The notes: generated by a model from the sequence alone, not told the origin. A stretch of 64,000 nt of DNA from Gammaproteobacteria bacterium (GCA_024234895.1 JACKNJ010000004.1:124001-188000); one strand, 5' to 3'. Positions 33,885 through 43,810 are shown, counted from the first letter of the stretch. Translations and numbers: made by a program.

Positions 33885-35717
33885 ATGTCCTCCATGACCG
33901 GTCTCCGTTCGTACTTCCAACGCGAACTGCGCGGACTGCGCGACGACGCCACCCGTTTCGCCGCCGACCATCCCGGCATCGCACGCGAACTCGGCCTGGC
34001 CCGGGGTCAGTCGCGCGATCCCCAGGTCGAACTGCTGATGCAGAGCTTCGCCTACCTGACCGGGCGCCTGAATTTCCGCCTCGATGAAGATCGCGGCCTG
34101 ATCCCCAACCTGCTTCTGGGCCTGCTCTACCCGCATCTCCAGGCACCGATCCCGCCGATGGCGGTGGCACGGATCGACGTCAAGCCCGACGGCGCGAATT
34201 TCGTCGAAGGCTGGACGCTGAAACGCGACCGGCAGATCTACGCGACCGCGACCGTCCCCGGTGGCGCCGAAGTCAATTGCCGCCTGCGCACCGTCTACGA
34301 CACCCCGCTGCTGCCCTTGCGGGTGAATTCGGTGGATCTGGCCCCGGCCAACGAATTCGGCCTGCTCGCACAACAGGGCGGAACGCGGGAGCGTCCGGCG
34401 CAAAGCGTGCTGCGCGTGGAAGTGGTCCGCGAAGGCGACGAGGACATCAAGAACCTCAACCTCTCCAGCCTGCGTTTCCACATTCATGGCGACGACCGCA
34501 ACGCCTACGCGCTCTACGAACTGCTGGCCCAGCATTGCACCGGCGTTGCCGTCCGCGCCGGCAAGGACAGCCCGGCGCGCCTGCTCGGTGCCGACGCGAT
34601 CCGCTGGCTCGGATTCGATGCCGACGAAGTCGCCTTGCCGGCCTCGCCGCAGACCCATCCCGGCTTCCGCCTGATCCAGGAATACTTCGCGTTCCGCGAG
34701 AAATTCCTGTTCTTCGAAGTCAGTGGCCTCGACGCCCGCGACACCGAAGGCCGCCTGCAGTTGCTGTTCCTGATCGACAAGGCCAGCAGCGCCGATATCG
34801 TGGTGCGCCGCGACGCGCTGATGCTCAACTGCGTGCCGCTGATCAATCTCTATCCGCAGCGCATCGAGCCCTTGCGCCTGGATCAGCGCGAATACGAATA
34901 CCGGCTGGTCGGCGATGCCTCACGCCATCGCTTCTGCGAGATCCACACCGTGCAGGAACTCGCCGCCCTGCAACCGGACGGCAGCGAGCGCGAACTCGCG
35001 CCCTACTTCGCCGCCGCGCGCTACGACCAGCTGGTCGCGCACGATTATTTCTACCTGCCGCGCCGCACCTTGAGCCCGCTCCCATCGGTACCGGGCACCG
35101 AGCTGTATCTGTCCTTCCTGGATCTCAAGCTCTGTCTGGGAAAGCCGCCGGGGGATGCCATCGTCGGGCGCGCGCTGTGTACCAACCGGCGCCTCGCCGA
35201 ACACCTCGGCCCCAGCGATGCACTGGAACTGGAAGGCGCCGGCCCGGTTAACGGCATCCGCCTGCTCGGCAAACCCAGTCCACACCGCTCCCCGCACGTC
35301 CTGGGCAACGAACCCTGGGCACTGCTCGCGCAACTCTCCCCCAACTTTCTGTCGCTGTCCGATCACGTCGATTCGCTGGGCGCGCTCAAACGGATGCTCA
35401 ACCTGCACTGCGATACGGATGTGCCGGCCAACACCCGCGAGATCGACGCCCTCCAATCCCTGCATTGCCACCCCACGGTGAAGCGCCTGGGCGGTGCCGG
35501 TGCCTGGCGCGGGCTTACCCGTGGCCTCGGCCTGAAGCTCACCGTCAACGACAAGGCCTTCGATGCGGGCAGCGCGCTGCTGCTCGGCGAAGTGCTGCAT
35601 CGATTCTTCGCCCTGTTCGCCGCCATCAACAGCTTCACGACGCTGTCGCTCGAAGGCAACAACCAAGGAGTCACCAAACAATGGCCGCCCACGGTTGGCG
35701 ATCGCATCGTGCTCTAG
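33885..35717 (+). CDS. tssF: T6SS baseplate protein TssF
   Basis: A 610-residue baseplate wedge subunit. YFQRELRGLRDDATRFAADHPGIA at the N-terminus, DPQVELLMQSFAYLTGRL and LNLLYPH-like text near residue 80 are family hallmarks, as is the late LLGEVLHRFFALFAAINSFT followed by the QWPP closing motif. Length is typical (about 580-630). The end overlaps tssG by 37 bases. Confidence 0.92.
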   Translation: MSSMTGLRSYFQRELRGLRDDATRFAADHPGIARELGLARGQSRDPQVELLMQSFAYLTGRLNFRLDEDRGLIPNLLLGLLYPHLQAPIPPMAVARIDVKPDGANFVEGWTLKRDRQIYATATVPGGAEVNCRLRTVYDTPLLPLRVNSVDLAPANEFGLLAQQGGTRERPAQSVLRVEVVREGDEDIKNLNLSSLRFHIHGDDRNAYALYELLAQHCTGVAVRAGKDSPARLLGADAIRWLGFDADEVALPASPQTHPGFRLIQEYFAFREKFLFFEVSGLDARDTEGRLQLLFLIDKASSADIVVRRDALMLNCVPLINLYPQRIEPLRLDQREYEYRLVGDASRHRFCEIHTVQELAALQPDGSERELAPYFAAARYDQLVAHDYFYLPRRTLSPLPSVPGTELYLSFLDLKLCLGKPPGDAIVGRALCTNRRLAEHLGPSDALELEGAGPVNGIRLLGKPSPHRSPHVLGNEPWALLAQLSPNFLSLSDHVDSLGALKRMLNLHCDTDVPANTREIDALQSLHCHPTVKRLGGAGAWRGLTRGLGLKLTVNDKAFDAGSALLLGEVLHRFFALFAAINSFTTLSLEGNNQGVTKQWPPTVGDRIVL

Positions 35718-36724
35718 GCACGCAGTTGCTCGAGGATTTTGCCGGCTTCGATTACTACCAGCTGGTACGTCTGAGCCGACACCTTCTGGCGCGCGGCGAT
35801 GTTTCCGCGCCCGAGGCCGACATCGACGCGCGTATCGACGTGCGCGCCGATCTCTCCGCGGCCTTCGGGGCCTTCGAAGTCAGCGCGCTCGAACGTAACG
35901 CCGTTCGCGACACCGTCACCCTGCGGTCTCCCAATTTCTGCGTGGCGGGCAGCGCCTCGCCCCTGCCCGCCCCCTTCGTCGAATGGCTGCGCGATCTGGT
36001 CCGCGATGGCCAACACGCGATGGCCGATTTCTTCGACCTGTTCAACCGCCGCATCCATATGTGGCGCTGGCGGATCAAATCCCGCCTGCACCCGGGACTG
36101 CACAACACGCATCCGGACGACAGCGACTTCGCCGACTATCTCGGCGCGATCATCGGCCTTTCCGACCCGGAACTGGTCCGTCAACTCCCGCTGCCCAGAC
36201 GGGCCCTGCTGGGCCTCGCCGGTCTGCTCGCCGACGGCCGGCGCAGCGCCGCCGCCGTGACCCAGTCGTTGAGCGTGCTGCTCGGTGCCCGGGTCGAGAT
36301 TGAACCCCTGGTGGGACGTTGGCTGACCATCGACGCCGACCAGCGCAACGGTCTTGGCCGGGTCAATTCACGCCTGGGCGAAGACATCGTGCTCGGGCGC
36401 CGCTGGTTCGATCCGCAAGCCGCCATCGAACTGCGCGTCGCCGCACTCCCTTACAAGCTGGTCTGCGACCTGCTGCCCGGCGGCGATCGCCACCAGGTGC
36501 TGCGTGACCTGCTGCGCCTGCTCACCGAGCGACGCGTGGACGTCTGGATGGTGCTGACCGTTGTCAGTGACGATGCCCCGCGAATCCGCCTGAGCCGCAC
36601 CCCGAAGGCGTGCGCGCCGCGCCTCGGCTACACCGCCGTCGCCGGTGAACGCTTCGCCCCCGGCGAAACCCGGGATATCCGCTTCCTGGTACCTGCCTTC
36701 GATTGCGACGGAGGGAAGCAATGA
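35681..36724 (+). CDS. tssG: T6SS baseplate protein TssG
   Basis: A 347-residue partner of TssF in the baseplate wedge. FDYYQLVRLSRHLL near the N-terminus, DFFDLFNRRIHMWRWRIK in the middle, and LGRRWFDPQAAIELRV late fit the family. The start at 35681 is preferred because AAGGAG lies 10 bases upstream and the next residues give a normal N-terminus. It overlaps the end of tssF and ends in an ATGA overlap with vgrG. Confidence 0.9.
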   Translation: MAAHGWRSHRALGTQLLEDFAGFDYYQLVRLSRHLLARGDVSAPEADIDARIDVRADLSAAFGAFEVSALERNAVRDTVTLRSPNFCVAGSASPLPAPFVEWLRDLVRDGQHAMADFFDLFNRRIHMWRWRIKSRLHPGLHNTHPDDSDFADYLGAIIGLSDPELVRQLPLPRRALLGLAGLLADGRRSAAAVTQSLSVLLGARVEIEPLVGRWLTIDADQRNGLGRVNSRLGEDIVLGRRWFDPQAAIELRVAALPYKLVCDLLPGGDRHQVLRDLLRLLTERRVDVWMVLTVVSDDAPRIRLSRTPKACAPRLGYTAVAGERFAPGETRDIRFLVPAFDCDGGKQ

Positions 36725-39465
36725 ACGCGCCGGTGACCACGCTGCCCGCCATCGGCGCGACCCGCATCGCCCCGGGTGATCACGAAGGGCTGATCCAGCA
36801 TGTGGCGATCTTCCTCGCCGACGGTCGAATCCTCTCGGACGAGACGTTCAAGCTGCATTCCTTCCAGGGGCAGGAACAGATCAGCGGCCCATTCGAGCTG
36901 CAACTGGAACTGCATGCGAATACGGACGCCAAAGGCAATGTCGCGTTCGCCTTCGAGGACATCCTCACCCGCCCGGTCACGGTCGGCCTGAACCTGCCCG
37001 GGGCCGGACCGAACGATTTCGCGCGCGCCATCAAGGGCGGCAGCGAGGCGCACCTGGCGTTGTGGAACGGCATCGCCAGCGACTTCGCGATGGGCGTACC
37101 CGGGGTGTATCACCTGACCGTGCGGCCGGCGCTGTGGAAGCTGAGCCTGACCAATCGCTACGAGATTCACCGCCAGCGCAACATCCGCGATGCCATCGAG
37201 ACCACATTGGGGGCCCACGGCATCGTGCCGGCAACCGCCAACGGCACCCGCAACAGCGTCTCGTTGAGCGCGATTTCCGGTGCCGACAACCCGGCGGTCA
37301 CCCGCGTCCAGGACTGGCTTCAGGCCGGGGAAAGCGACCTGGATTTCATTCAGCGGCTGCTCGGCAAGGCGCACATCTATTTCTATTTCGAGCACCACGC
37401 GACCCATCACCGGGTGATCTTCGCCAACCGGCCCGCCTATCCGCCGGCACTGGCCGATGGCCGCAAACTCCGCTACGCCCAGACCGGCACCGATACGCTC
37501 GGGCTCGAGCAGGACGATCTGGTGCTCGATTACCGGTATGCGCAGACCATGACATCGACCAGCGTCACCGGCACCCTGGCGCGGCAGCACGCCGCCTGGG
37601 AAGAGGACACGGTCGCCCAGTTCGACACCTACCGGGCGCAATCCTCGGCGCAACCCGGCGACCTGCCGTTCCACCGGTTTCAGGTCTACCAGTACGGCGG
37701 CAGCGACGGCGAGGTCCGTTGGGACACCGAAACCTGCGACCACACCCGCAACACCTCGGCCACCTCGATGCAGGGCAGCAGTACCTGCCCGCTGATGCAT
37801 CCGGGATTCACCATCACCCTGGACGAAGCCGGCGCGCCCGCCGTCAACCCCGGGCAGATCCGCCCCACCCTGGGCGATCGCAGCTTCGTGCTCAACTCCG
37901 TCAAGCATCAGGCCGATCTGGGCGGGACCTACCGCAATCAGTTTCAGGCCACCGAGTCCTACGGACAGGTCGCCGCCTTCTCGGTACACGATACCCAGCA
38001 GGGCTGGGTCCTGGCGCAGGTGGTGAAACACGACAACGGCGAATACCCGAAGGACTGGCGTTACTACCAGCGCAGCGCCTTCGACCCGGAAACCGACAAG
38101 CTCCGCGACAGCACGTCCAGCCCGGCCATGCTGCGCCCCAAGGGCGTCTATGTCCGCTTCGCGACCGCCGGAGCGGACTCCGCCCCGGTCTGGATCAAGC
38201 TCGCCCAGCACATGCTGACCGCACCCGAACTGGGGGTCACGGTACTGGTCTCGCGCGCCAACGATTTCAGCGAACTGCCTGAAATCCAGAGCATCGTGCA
38301 GAACAACGGCCACAAAACCGTGACCCCTTCCGGCTGGACCGCCAACACCTCGGTCGGCTGCAACTACCAGACCAGTTACGGCGACAACCGCTCGGTGCGC
38401 TTCGGCCTCAACTCGCCCGGCAACCTGCCGCCGGCCAAGACCTGGGTCGACGACAAATACAACCAGGGCAATTCGGACGTTGCCGGCTGGTTCGGCGGCG
38501 TGCATTTCCGCGACGTGTCCTGGTCGAAGGGCAACAGCTCCAGTTACTCGACCGCCGAGGACGGCCGCGACGACGTGCTGTCCGAGTCGTGGAGCATCGG
38601 CTCCACCTACAGCCAGCATCACGGCCACGAGAGCAAGAGCATCTCCGACATCGATTACAGCTGGAGCGACTCGACCATCGGCGCCTCCGACAGCTACACG
38701 CACACCAAGGGGCGCAGCTATTCCTGGAGCCGGATCGGCGAGCAGGAAAGCGACAGCACCATCGACGGCCTGAGCAAGAACACCTCGAAGATCGGCGGCA
38801 ACAGCATCACCGACCACACCACGGTGGGCACCTCCGACAGCACCCAGATGCAGATCGGCACCAGCACCCAGAAGGCCACCTTCAAGGCCGACAACAACAG
38901 CACCACGCTGATCGAGGGCAAGACCGTCAGCCATCACACCGTGAAGGGCACCAGCGACTCGACCATGCACCAGCACGGCACCTCGACCGCCAACCAGACC
39001 TTCTACGCCGACAACAACAGCACCACCCACATCAAGGGCAGCACCACCAGTCACCACACGGTGGACAACAACTCGACCTCGACCCAGACCATCAGCGGCA
39101 CCTCGACCAATCACAGCAAGATCGGCATCTCGGTCGGCACCTCGCTGACCGGCATCCAGACGCACAGCAGCGCCACCGGCATCACCAACAGCAACAGCGC
39201 CACCGGCCTGGCCAACAGCAACAGCGCGACCGGCGCCAGCGTCAACCTGGCCGCCACCGGCGCCTCGCTGAACCTGCACGCCACCGGGGCCTCCATCGAT
39301 ATCGGCGTGACCGGCTTCCAGAGCCGCATCACCGGCCTCAGCTCCATCTTCGACATCACCGTGATCGGCGGCGGCCTCGACGTGAAGGAGACCGTCGGCA
39401 AGATCGAGACCGAAGCCTCCGGCCTGTCCGCGAACATCGTCTCCATCCTCAAGGCGATCATCTGA
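36721..39465 (+). CDS. vgrG: VgrG spike protein with long repetitive C-terminal tail (TssI)
   Basis: A 914-residue trimeric spike protein. Residues about 25-450 form the gp27-like base, with FELQLELHA, ESDLDFIQRLLGKAHIYFYFEHH and the gp44-like fold. Residues about 450-590 form the gp5-like OB-fold region. Residues about 600-885 are low-complexity Ser/Thr/Asn/His/Gly repeats, including two DNNSTT blocks, several GTS units, and late ATG-spaced units. The period suits a triple-stranded beta-helix needle. No catalytic domain follows, so it is probably structural. The gene is coupled to tssG by ATGA and to the DUF2169 gene by TGATG. Confidence 0.9.
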   Translation: MNAPVTTLPAIGATRIAPGDHEGLIQHVAIFLADGRILSDETFKLHSFQGQEQISGPFELQLELHANTDAKGNVAFAFEDILTRPVTVGLNLPGAGPNDFARAIKGGSEAHLALWNGIASDFAMGVPGVYHLTVRPALWKLSLTNRYEIHRQRNIRDAIETTLGAHGIVPATANGTRNSVSLSAISGADNPAVTRVQDWLQAGESDLDFIQRLLGKAHIYFYFEHHATHHRVIFANRPAYPPALADGRKLRYAQTGTDTLGLEQDDLVLDYRYAQTMTSTSVTGTLARQHAAWEEDTVAQFDTYRAQSSAQPGDLPFHRFQVYQYGGSDGEVRWDTETCDHTRNTSATSMQGSSTCPLMHPGFTITLDEAGAPAVNPGQIRPTLGDRSFVLNSVKHQADLGGTYRNQFQATESYGQVAAFSVHDTQQGWVLAQVVKHDNGEYPKDWRYYQRSAFDPETDKLRDSTSSPAMLRPKGVYVRFATAGADSAPVWIKLAQHMLTAPELGVTVLVSRANDFSELPEIQSIVQNNGHKTVTPSGWTANTSVGCNYQTSYGDNRSVRFGLNSPGNLPPAKTWVDDKYNQGNSDVAGWFGGVHFRDVSWSKGNSSSYSTAEDGRDDVLSESWSIGSTYSQHHGHESKSISDIDYSWSDSTIGASDSYTHTKGRSYSWSRIGEQESDSTIDGLSKNTSKIGGNSITDHTTVGTSDSTQMQIGTSTQKATFKADNNSTTLIEGKTVSHHTVKGTSDSTMHQHGTSTANQTFYADNNSTTHIKGSTTSHHTVDNNSTSTQTISGTSTNHSKIGISVGTSLTGIQTHSSATGITNSNSATGLANSNSATGASVNLAATGASLNLHATGASIDIGVTGFQSRITGLSSIFDITVIGGGLDVKETVGKIETEASGLSANIVSILKAII

Positions 39466-42092
39466 TGGCCGTGCGCAACGTCAAACCCATGACCCTCAGC
39501 CTGATGAGCAAGGCCTACACGCGGGCCGACCAGCATCGGCTGGTGGTGGTCGCGCTCGGCTATTTCGAACTCGGCAAGCCGGTCACCCGCTTCCTCAACG
39601 AGCACGAGGCCGCGCCGCGCCTGTTCAAGGCCCTGCCCAAGGGCGAGGGGCTGGACGCGCTCTACCCGAAGGCGCGCGGCGAACTGCTGCTGGTCGCCGA
39701 GGCGCACGCCGCCGCCGGCCAGCCGGTCGAATCCATGCCGGTGCGCGTGCAGCTCGCCGACATCGACAAGACCCTGAAGGTGATCGGCAACCGCGAGGTC
39801 CGCCACGGCCTGCTCGGTACCCGGATCACCGACCCCGAACCGTTCACGGTCATGCCGCTGGACTGGCGCCGCGCCTACGGCGGTCCCGCGCACGCCTGCA
39901 ACGCCGCCGGCGTCGGCTACAGCGGCAAGCGCCGCCTGGATGCCTTGCCCAACATCGAATACCCACGCCACCCGATCCGCCACGGCAACCAGAAACACGC
40001 CCCCGCCGGCTTCGGCCCGCGCAGCACGCTGTGCCCCGACCGCCAGAAGCTGATGGGCACCTTCGACAAACGCTGGCGCACCCAGCATGCCCCGCATCTG
40101 CCCGCCGATTTCGACCCTGCCGCCTTCAACGCCGCGCCCGGCGACCAGCACATCAAGGGCTGGTTCAAGGGCGGCGAAGCCTATCGCCTCGAAGGCCTGC
40201 ATCCGGACAAGGCGATTCTCGAAGGCCGCCTGCCCGCCTTCCGCCCGCGCGTGCTGGCTATGCGCAAAGGCCAGACCAGCGCCGACGCCGGCGAGGTCGA
40301 CATGCATTTCGACACCGTCTGGCTGTTGCCCCACCTTGATCTCGGCGTGGCCATCTATCGCGGCGAGACCGACTGCGCGGACGTCGACGCCGAGGACATC
40401 GAAGCCCTCTGCGCCGCCTACGAGGACAGCGCCGCCACGCCGCGACCGGCCGACCATTACCGTGCCGCGCTGGCCGAGCGCATCGACCCCAAGACCCGCC
40501 ACCTGCATGTCTTCAACGACGCCCCGTTGAGCCCGGAGCAAAGCCCGGAGGCGATTGCCGCCCGCCGCGCCCGCCTGGCGGAGGCCGAGGCCGGGCAGCT
40601 GGCCGAACAGCAGGCACTGCTGGATGAGCTCGACGCCGAGTTCTGGGCCGAGCACCCCGAGCTGAGCAAACCGGTGGATCATCAGCCGCCCCAGGCCCAA
40701 CCCTCGCCGCTCGGCTTCGTCAATGCCGAGGCCGTGCTCAACGGCGATATCGACCTCGGCGACGTCATGGCCAAGGCGAAAGCCAAGCTCGATGAGGTCG
40801 ACAGACAGGGCAAGGCCAAGCTCGCCGAACTCGAACAGCGCTGCGAGAACGGCGATCTTGCCGGCCTTGCCCAACGGGCGGGGGAAACACCGCCCGCCAG
40901 CCTCGCCGAGCAGAAGCAGGCCGCCGCCGCGCGCGCCGCGCTGGATGCCCCCACCCCGCTGGCCGGCGCGATCGCAGCCGCCCGCGCCAGCGGCCAGGTC
41001 GACGCGGCGCAGATCCAGCAAATGATCGAGGCCGACGCCCAACTGCTCGCACAGCAACGCAAGCTCAAGGGCCTGAACCCGAAGCCGGACAGTGAAACGG
41101 TCAGTCCCGAGATCGCCGCCTACCTGCGCGAGCTGGTCGAACTGTGGCTGGCGCAGGGCGAGCCGCTGGCCGGCCGCGACCTGCGCGGCGTCGATCTCTC
41201 GCACATGGACCTGAGCGGCCAGGACCTGTCCGGCTGCAATCTGGACAGCGCCGACCTGCGCCATGCCCACCTGCGCAACGCCAACTGCCAGGGCACCTGC
41301 TTCACCGGCGCGCAGCTCGCCAGAGCCGACCTCGGCGGCGCCGATCTCAGCGGCGCCAGTCTCAACCGCGTCCAGGCCGAGGCCGTCGTGCTGCGTGGCG
41401 CGACCCTCGACCGCGTGACCAGCGCGGAAGCGGATCTGCGCGGCGCGGACCTGCGCGGCGTCCATGCCGTCACCCTGATCCTGACCGACCCGGACCTACG
41501 CGGCGCGCGCTGGGACGAGGCCGAACTCGACAAATCCACGCTACTCAACATGAAGGCCGCCGACAGCCACTGGCGCGGGGTGAAGCTCAGCGAAAGCATC
41601 GTGTTCGGCGCCCAGCTCGGCGGCGCGCACCTCGATGGCGCCCGCTTCCGCAAGGTCGTCATGAGCGGCGCCGCGGCCCCGGACAGCCATTGGCGCGGCG
41701 CCTATTTCGAAAAGACCCTGCTCAACATCGCCAGGCTCGGCGGCGCCGACTTCCGCGACATCCTCGGCAACATGAGCTGCTGGCGGGACAGCGATCTGCA
41801 CGCCTCCGACTGGCGGGGCGCCAGCCTGCATCGCTGCGACCTCGGCGAGGCACGCCTGCTCGGCGCCGACCTGCGTAACGCCTCCTTCGCGCACAGCGTG
41901 TTGCTGCGCAGCGATCTGTCCGCCGCCGATGCGCGCGGCGGCGACTTCTTCCAGACCCTGCTGCGCGCCGCCAAGCTCATCGGCACCGACCTGCGCGACG
42001 CCAATCTGGTGCGCGCGATCGACGCCGAGGCCGACTACACCGACGCCCGCTTCGACGGCGCCGTCCGCACCACGCGGGGGGAAGCCGCATGA
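39465..42092 (+). CDS. DUF2169 adaptor fused to a pentapeptide-repeat domain
   Basis: An 875-residue protein. Residues about 20-315 match DUF2169, a T6SS family associated with loading of PAAR-type effectors onto VgrG; DWRRAYGGPA and HIKGWFKGGEAYRLEGL are visible. Residues about 330-540 are an Ala/Glu/Gln-rich helical linker. Residues about 565-865 are pentapeptide repeats of the A(D/N)LxG type (ADLGGADLSGASL and others), which fold as a quadrilateral beta-helix. The start shares one base with the vgrG stop. The fusion suggests the adaptor carries its own rod-like domain. Confidence 0.85.
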   Translation: MAVRNVKPMTLSLMSKAYTRADQHRLVVVALGYFELGKPVTRFLNEHEAAPRLFKALPKGEGLDALYPKARGELLLVAEAHAAAGQPVESMPVRVQLADIDKTLKVIGNREVRHGLLGTRITDPEPFTVMPLDWRRAYGGPAHACNAAGVGYSGKRRLDALPNIEYPRHPIRHGNQKHAPAGFGPRSTLCPDRQKLMGTFDKRWRTQHAPHLPADFDPAAFNAAPGDQHIKGWFKGGEAYRLEGLHPDKAILEGRLPAFRPRVLAMRKGQTSADAGEVDMHFDTVWLLPHLDLGVAIYRGETDCADVDAEDIEALCAAYEDSAATPRPADHYRAALAERIDPKTRHLHVFNDAPLSPEQSPEAIAARRARLAEAEAGQLAEQQALLDELDAEFWAEHPELSKPVDHQPPQAQPSPLGFVNAEAVLNGDIDLGDVMAKAKAKLDEVDRQGKAKLAELEQRCENGDLAGLAQRAGETPPASLAEQKQAAAARAALDAPTPLAGAIAAARASGQVDAAQIQQMIEADAQLLAQQRKLKGLNPKPDSETVSPEIAAYLRELVELWLAQGEPLAGRDLRGVDLSHMDLSGQDLSGCNLDSADLRHAHLRNANCQGTCFTGAQLARADLGGADLSGASLNRVQAEAVVLRGATLDRVTSAEADLRGADLRGVHAVTLILTDPDLRGARWDEAELDKSTLLNMKAADSHWRGVKLSESIVFGAQLGGAHLDGARFRKVVMSGAAAPDSHWRGAYFEKTLLNIARLGGADFRDILGNMSCWRDSDLHASDWRGASLHRCDLGEARLLGADLRNASFAHSVLLRSDLSAADARGGDFFQTLLRAAKLIGTDLRDANLVRAIDAEADYTDARFDGAVRTTRGEAA

Positions 42093-43180
42093 GCACGGTG
42101 ACGCTGACCCCCATCGACATGGCCGAGCTGCACAAGGCCCTGCGTCGCAAGCTGCCGGTCCACCGCCGCGACCTGTCCGCGCTCGATCTCTCCGGCATCG
42201 ATTTCGGCGGCGCGATGCTGGTCGAATGCCGCCTGCGCGGCGCCCGGCTCCACCAGGCCAGCTTCGGCAAGACCATCGTGCAGGGCTGCGACCTGCTTGG
42301 CATGGACCTGAGCGACTGCCAACTCGACGGCGCGAACTTCGCGCAATGCGACCTGCGCGACTGCAACTTCGGCCCCGCCGCCGTCGACGAGCTGACCCTC
42401 GCCGACTGCGACCTGCGCGGCGCGCACTTCCGCGACAAAGCGATCAGCAAATCCCATCTGGTCAAGAACCGCTTCGCCGGCACCGATTTCAACGGCACGA
42501 AGTGGCTGAAGGTCGTCGCCCTGGAGAGCGACTTCACCGACACCCGGCTGGCCGGCGCCGAGCTGCGCACCGCCGTCTTCCACGGCACCGACTTCCGCAG
42601 CGCCGATCTGCGTGGTCTGACCCTGCACGAATGCATCCTGGTCAAATGCGATCTCAGCGGCCACGACCTCAGCGGTCGCACGCTGTCCCGCACCACCTTC
42701 ATGCATTGCGACCTGTCCGCCAGCAAGCTCGCGGACGCGACGCTGACGCAGGGCACCTTCATCGGCACGCGCCTCCACGGCACCGATCTGCGCGGGGCGC
42801 GCATCGACCAGAGCATGTTCTATCAGGCCGATTTCGATGCCGCCGACCTGCGCGGCGCCGACGCCAGCGTCAGCGTGTTCCAGAAGGCCACGTTCAAGGA
42901 CACCACCCTGCAGGGCGCGAAGCTGGCCATGAGCCAGTGGCAGCACAGCACGCATGACGGCAGCGACTTCCGCGACTGCGACATGCCGCACGCCGACCTC
43001 TCGCACATCCAGGGTGAGGATTGTCGCTTCGCCGGCGCGACCCTGAGCCGCGCCCGCCTGCACAAGGTTCAGCTCAACCGGGGCGCCCTGCATGGCGCCG
43101 ACACCACCAACGCCGAGGGCGACAACAAGAAGCTCGCCCAGGCCGAACAACGTTCCCTGCAAACCGAGGCCCGACTATGA
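42089..43180 (+). CDS. Pentapeptide-repeat protein of the T6SS spike module
   Basis: A 363-residue protein made almost wholly of pentapeptide repeats (LSALDLSGIDFGGAM, CDLSGHDLSGRTL and many others), expected to form a right-handed quadrilateral helix. It overlaps the upstream DUF2169 gene by 4 bases and the DUF3540 gene by 4 bases. In other T6SS loci, pentapeptide proteins sit in the same place between DUF2169 and DUF3540 genes. The molecular role is not established. Confidence 0.82.
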   Translation: MSTVTLTPIDMAELHKALRRKLPVHRRDLSALDLSGIDFGGAMLVECRLRGARLHQASFGKTIVQGCDLLGMDLSDCQLDGANFAQCDLRDCNFGPAAVDELTLADCDLRGAHFRDKAISKSHLVKNRFAGTDFNGTKWLKVVALESDFTDTRLAGAELRTAVFHGTDFRSADLRGLTLHECILVKCDLSGHDLSGRTLSRTTFMHCDLSASKLADATLTQGTFIGTRLHGTDLRGARIDQSMFYQADFDAADLRGADASVSVFQKATFKDTTLQGAKLAMSQWQHSTHDGSDFRDCDMPHADLSHIQGEDCRFAGATLSRARLHKVQLNRGALHGADTTNAEGDNKKLAQAEQRSLQTEARL

Positions 43181-43806
43181 GCGCCGCGCTAAAGACAAAC
43201 GACCATAGGGTGCGCTCCGCGCACCGCATCGACCGCCCGGACGCGCTGCATGCGCGCGATGGTGCGCGGAGCGCACCCTACGGGGGCCTCGCCAACCGCA
43301 ACCATCAGGTTCTCGGCAGCCACGCCGTGGTCACCGCGATCGAAAGCGATGCCTGCGTTCTCGACGACGGCCGCCGGGTCAGGCTGGCGGCGTCCTGCCT
43401 GCTGCAACCCCGGGTCGGCGACCGGGTGCTGGTGACCGATTCGCCCGCGCTGGTCCTCGCCGTGCTCGAACGCACCGAGTCGGCGGAAGCCACGCTCAGC
43501 GTCCCGGGCGCCTCCCGGCTGCGCGTCACGCAGGCGCGCATCGCGCTGGAGGCCACCGAGGAACTGGCGCTGCGCTCACTCAAGGATGCCGAGCTGACCG
43601 CCGCCACCGGCACGCTCAGCGTGCAGGCCCGCAACCTGTTCACCACCGTGATCGAGACCCTGGCGGAACGCGCCGCCGACCACCTCGCCAAGTTTGGCAA
43701 CTACGCGCTGGACGCCTCCGGGCTGCTGCGCATGCGCGCCCGCCAGGGCATCGTCACCGCGGACAAGGAACTCCGCCTCGACGCCGATCAGATGCATTTG
43801 GGATAA
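43177..43806 (+). CDS. DUF3540 family T6SS protein
   Basis: A 209-residue protein. The family-like part begins near residue 42 (HQVLGSHAVVTAIESDACVLDDG) and continues to a C-terminal region with LRMRARQGIVTADKELRLDADQMHLG. DUF3540 proteins accompany VgrG, DUF2169 and PAAR-like genes in T6SS clusters. Codons about 10-35 are made of a palindromic repeat element and give an unusual Arg/Ala/His-rich stretch. The start at 43177 is coupled by ATGA to the previous gene, but a later start after the repeat cannot be ruled out. Confidence 0.78.
   Translation: MSAALKTNDHRVRSAHRIDRPDALHARDGARSAPYGGLANRNHQVLGSHAVVTAIESDACVLDDGRRVRLAASCLLQPRVGDRVLVTDSPALVLAVLERTESAEATLSVPGASRLRVTQARIALEATEELALRSLKDAELTAATGTLSVQARNLFTTVIETLAERAADHLAKFGNYALDASGLLRMRARQGIVTADKELRLDADQMHLG
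43206..43280. repeat. REP-like palindrome inside the DUF3540 gene
   Basis: Perfect 20-base inverted arms, TAGGGTGCGCTCCGCGCACC and its exact complement, separated by 35 bases. The right arm also occurs at 18981-19000. The 75 bases are a multiple of three and keep the frame open. Confidence 0.85.
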
Positions 43807-43810
43807 GACC

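Noticed and set aside
36628..39279. A very long open frame on the minus strand across the vgrG gene
   Set aside because: It is antisense to a clear VgrG, its Val/Gly/Ala-rich translation matches nothing, and long antisense frames are expected in GC-rich DNA. The same holds for minus-strand frames opposite the GGDEF gene (9420-11183), the TssB-TssC gene and TssM.
43177..43806. DUF3540 gene as disrupted by the repeat
   Set aside because: The 75-base element keeps the frame open from an ATGA-coupled start to the normal C-terminus.
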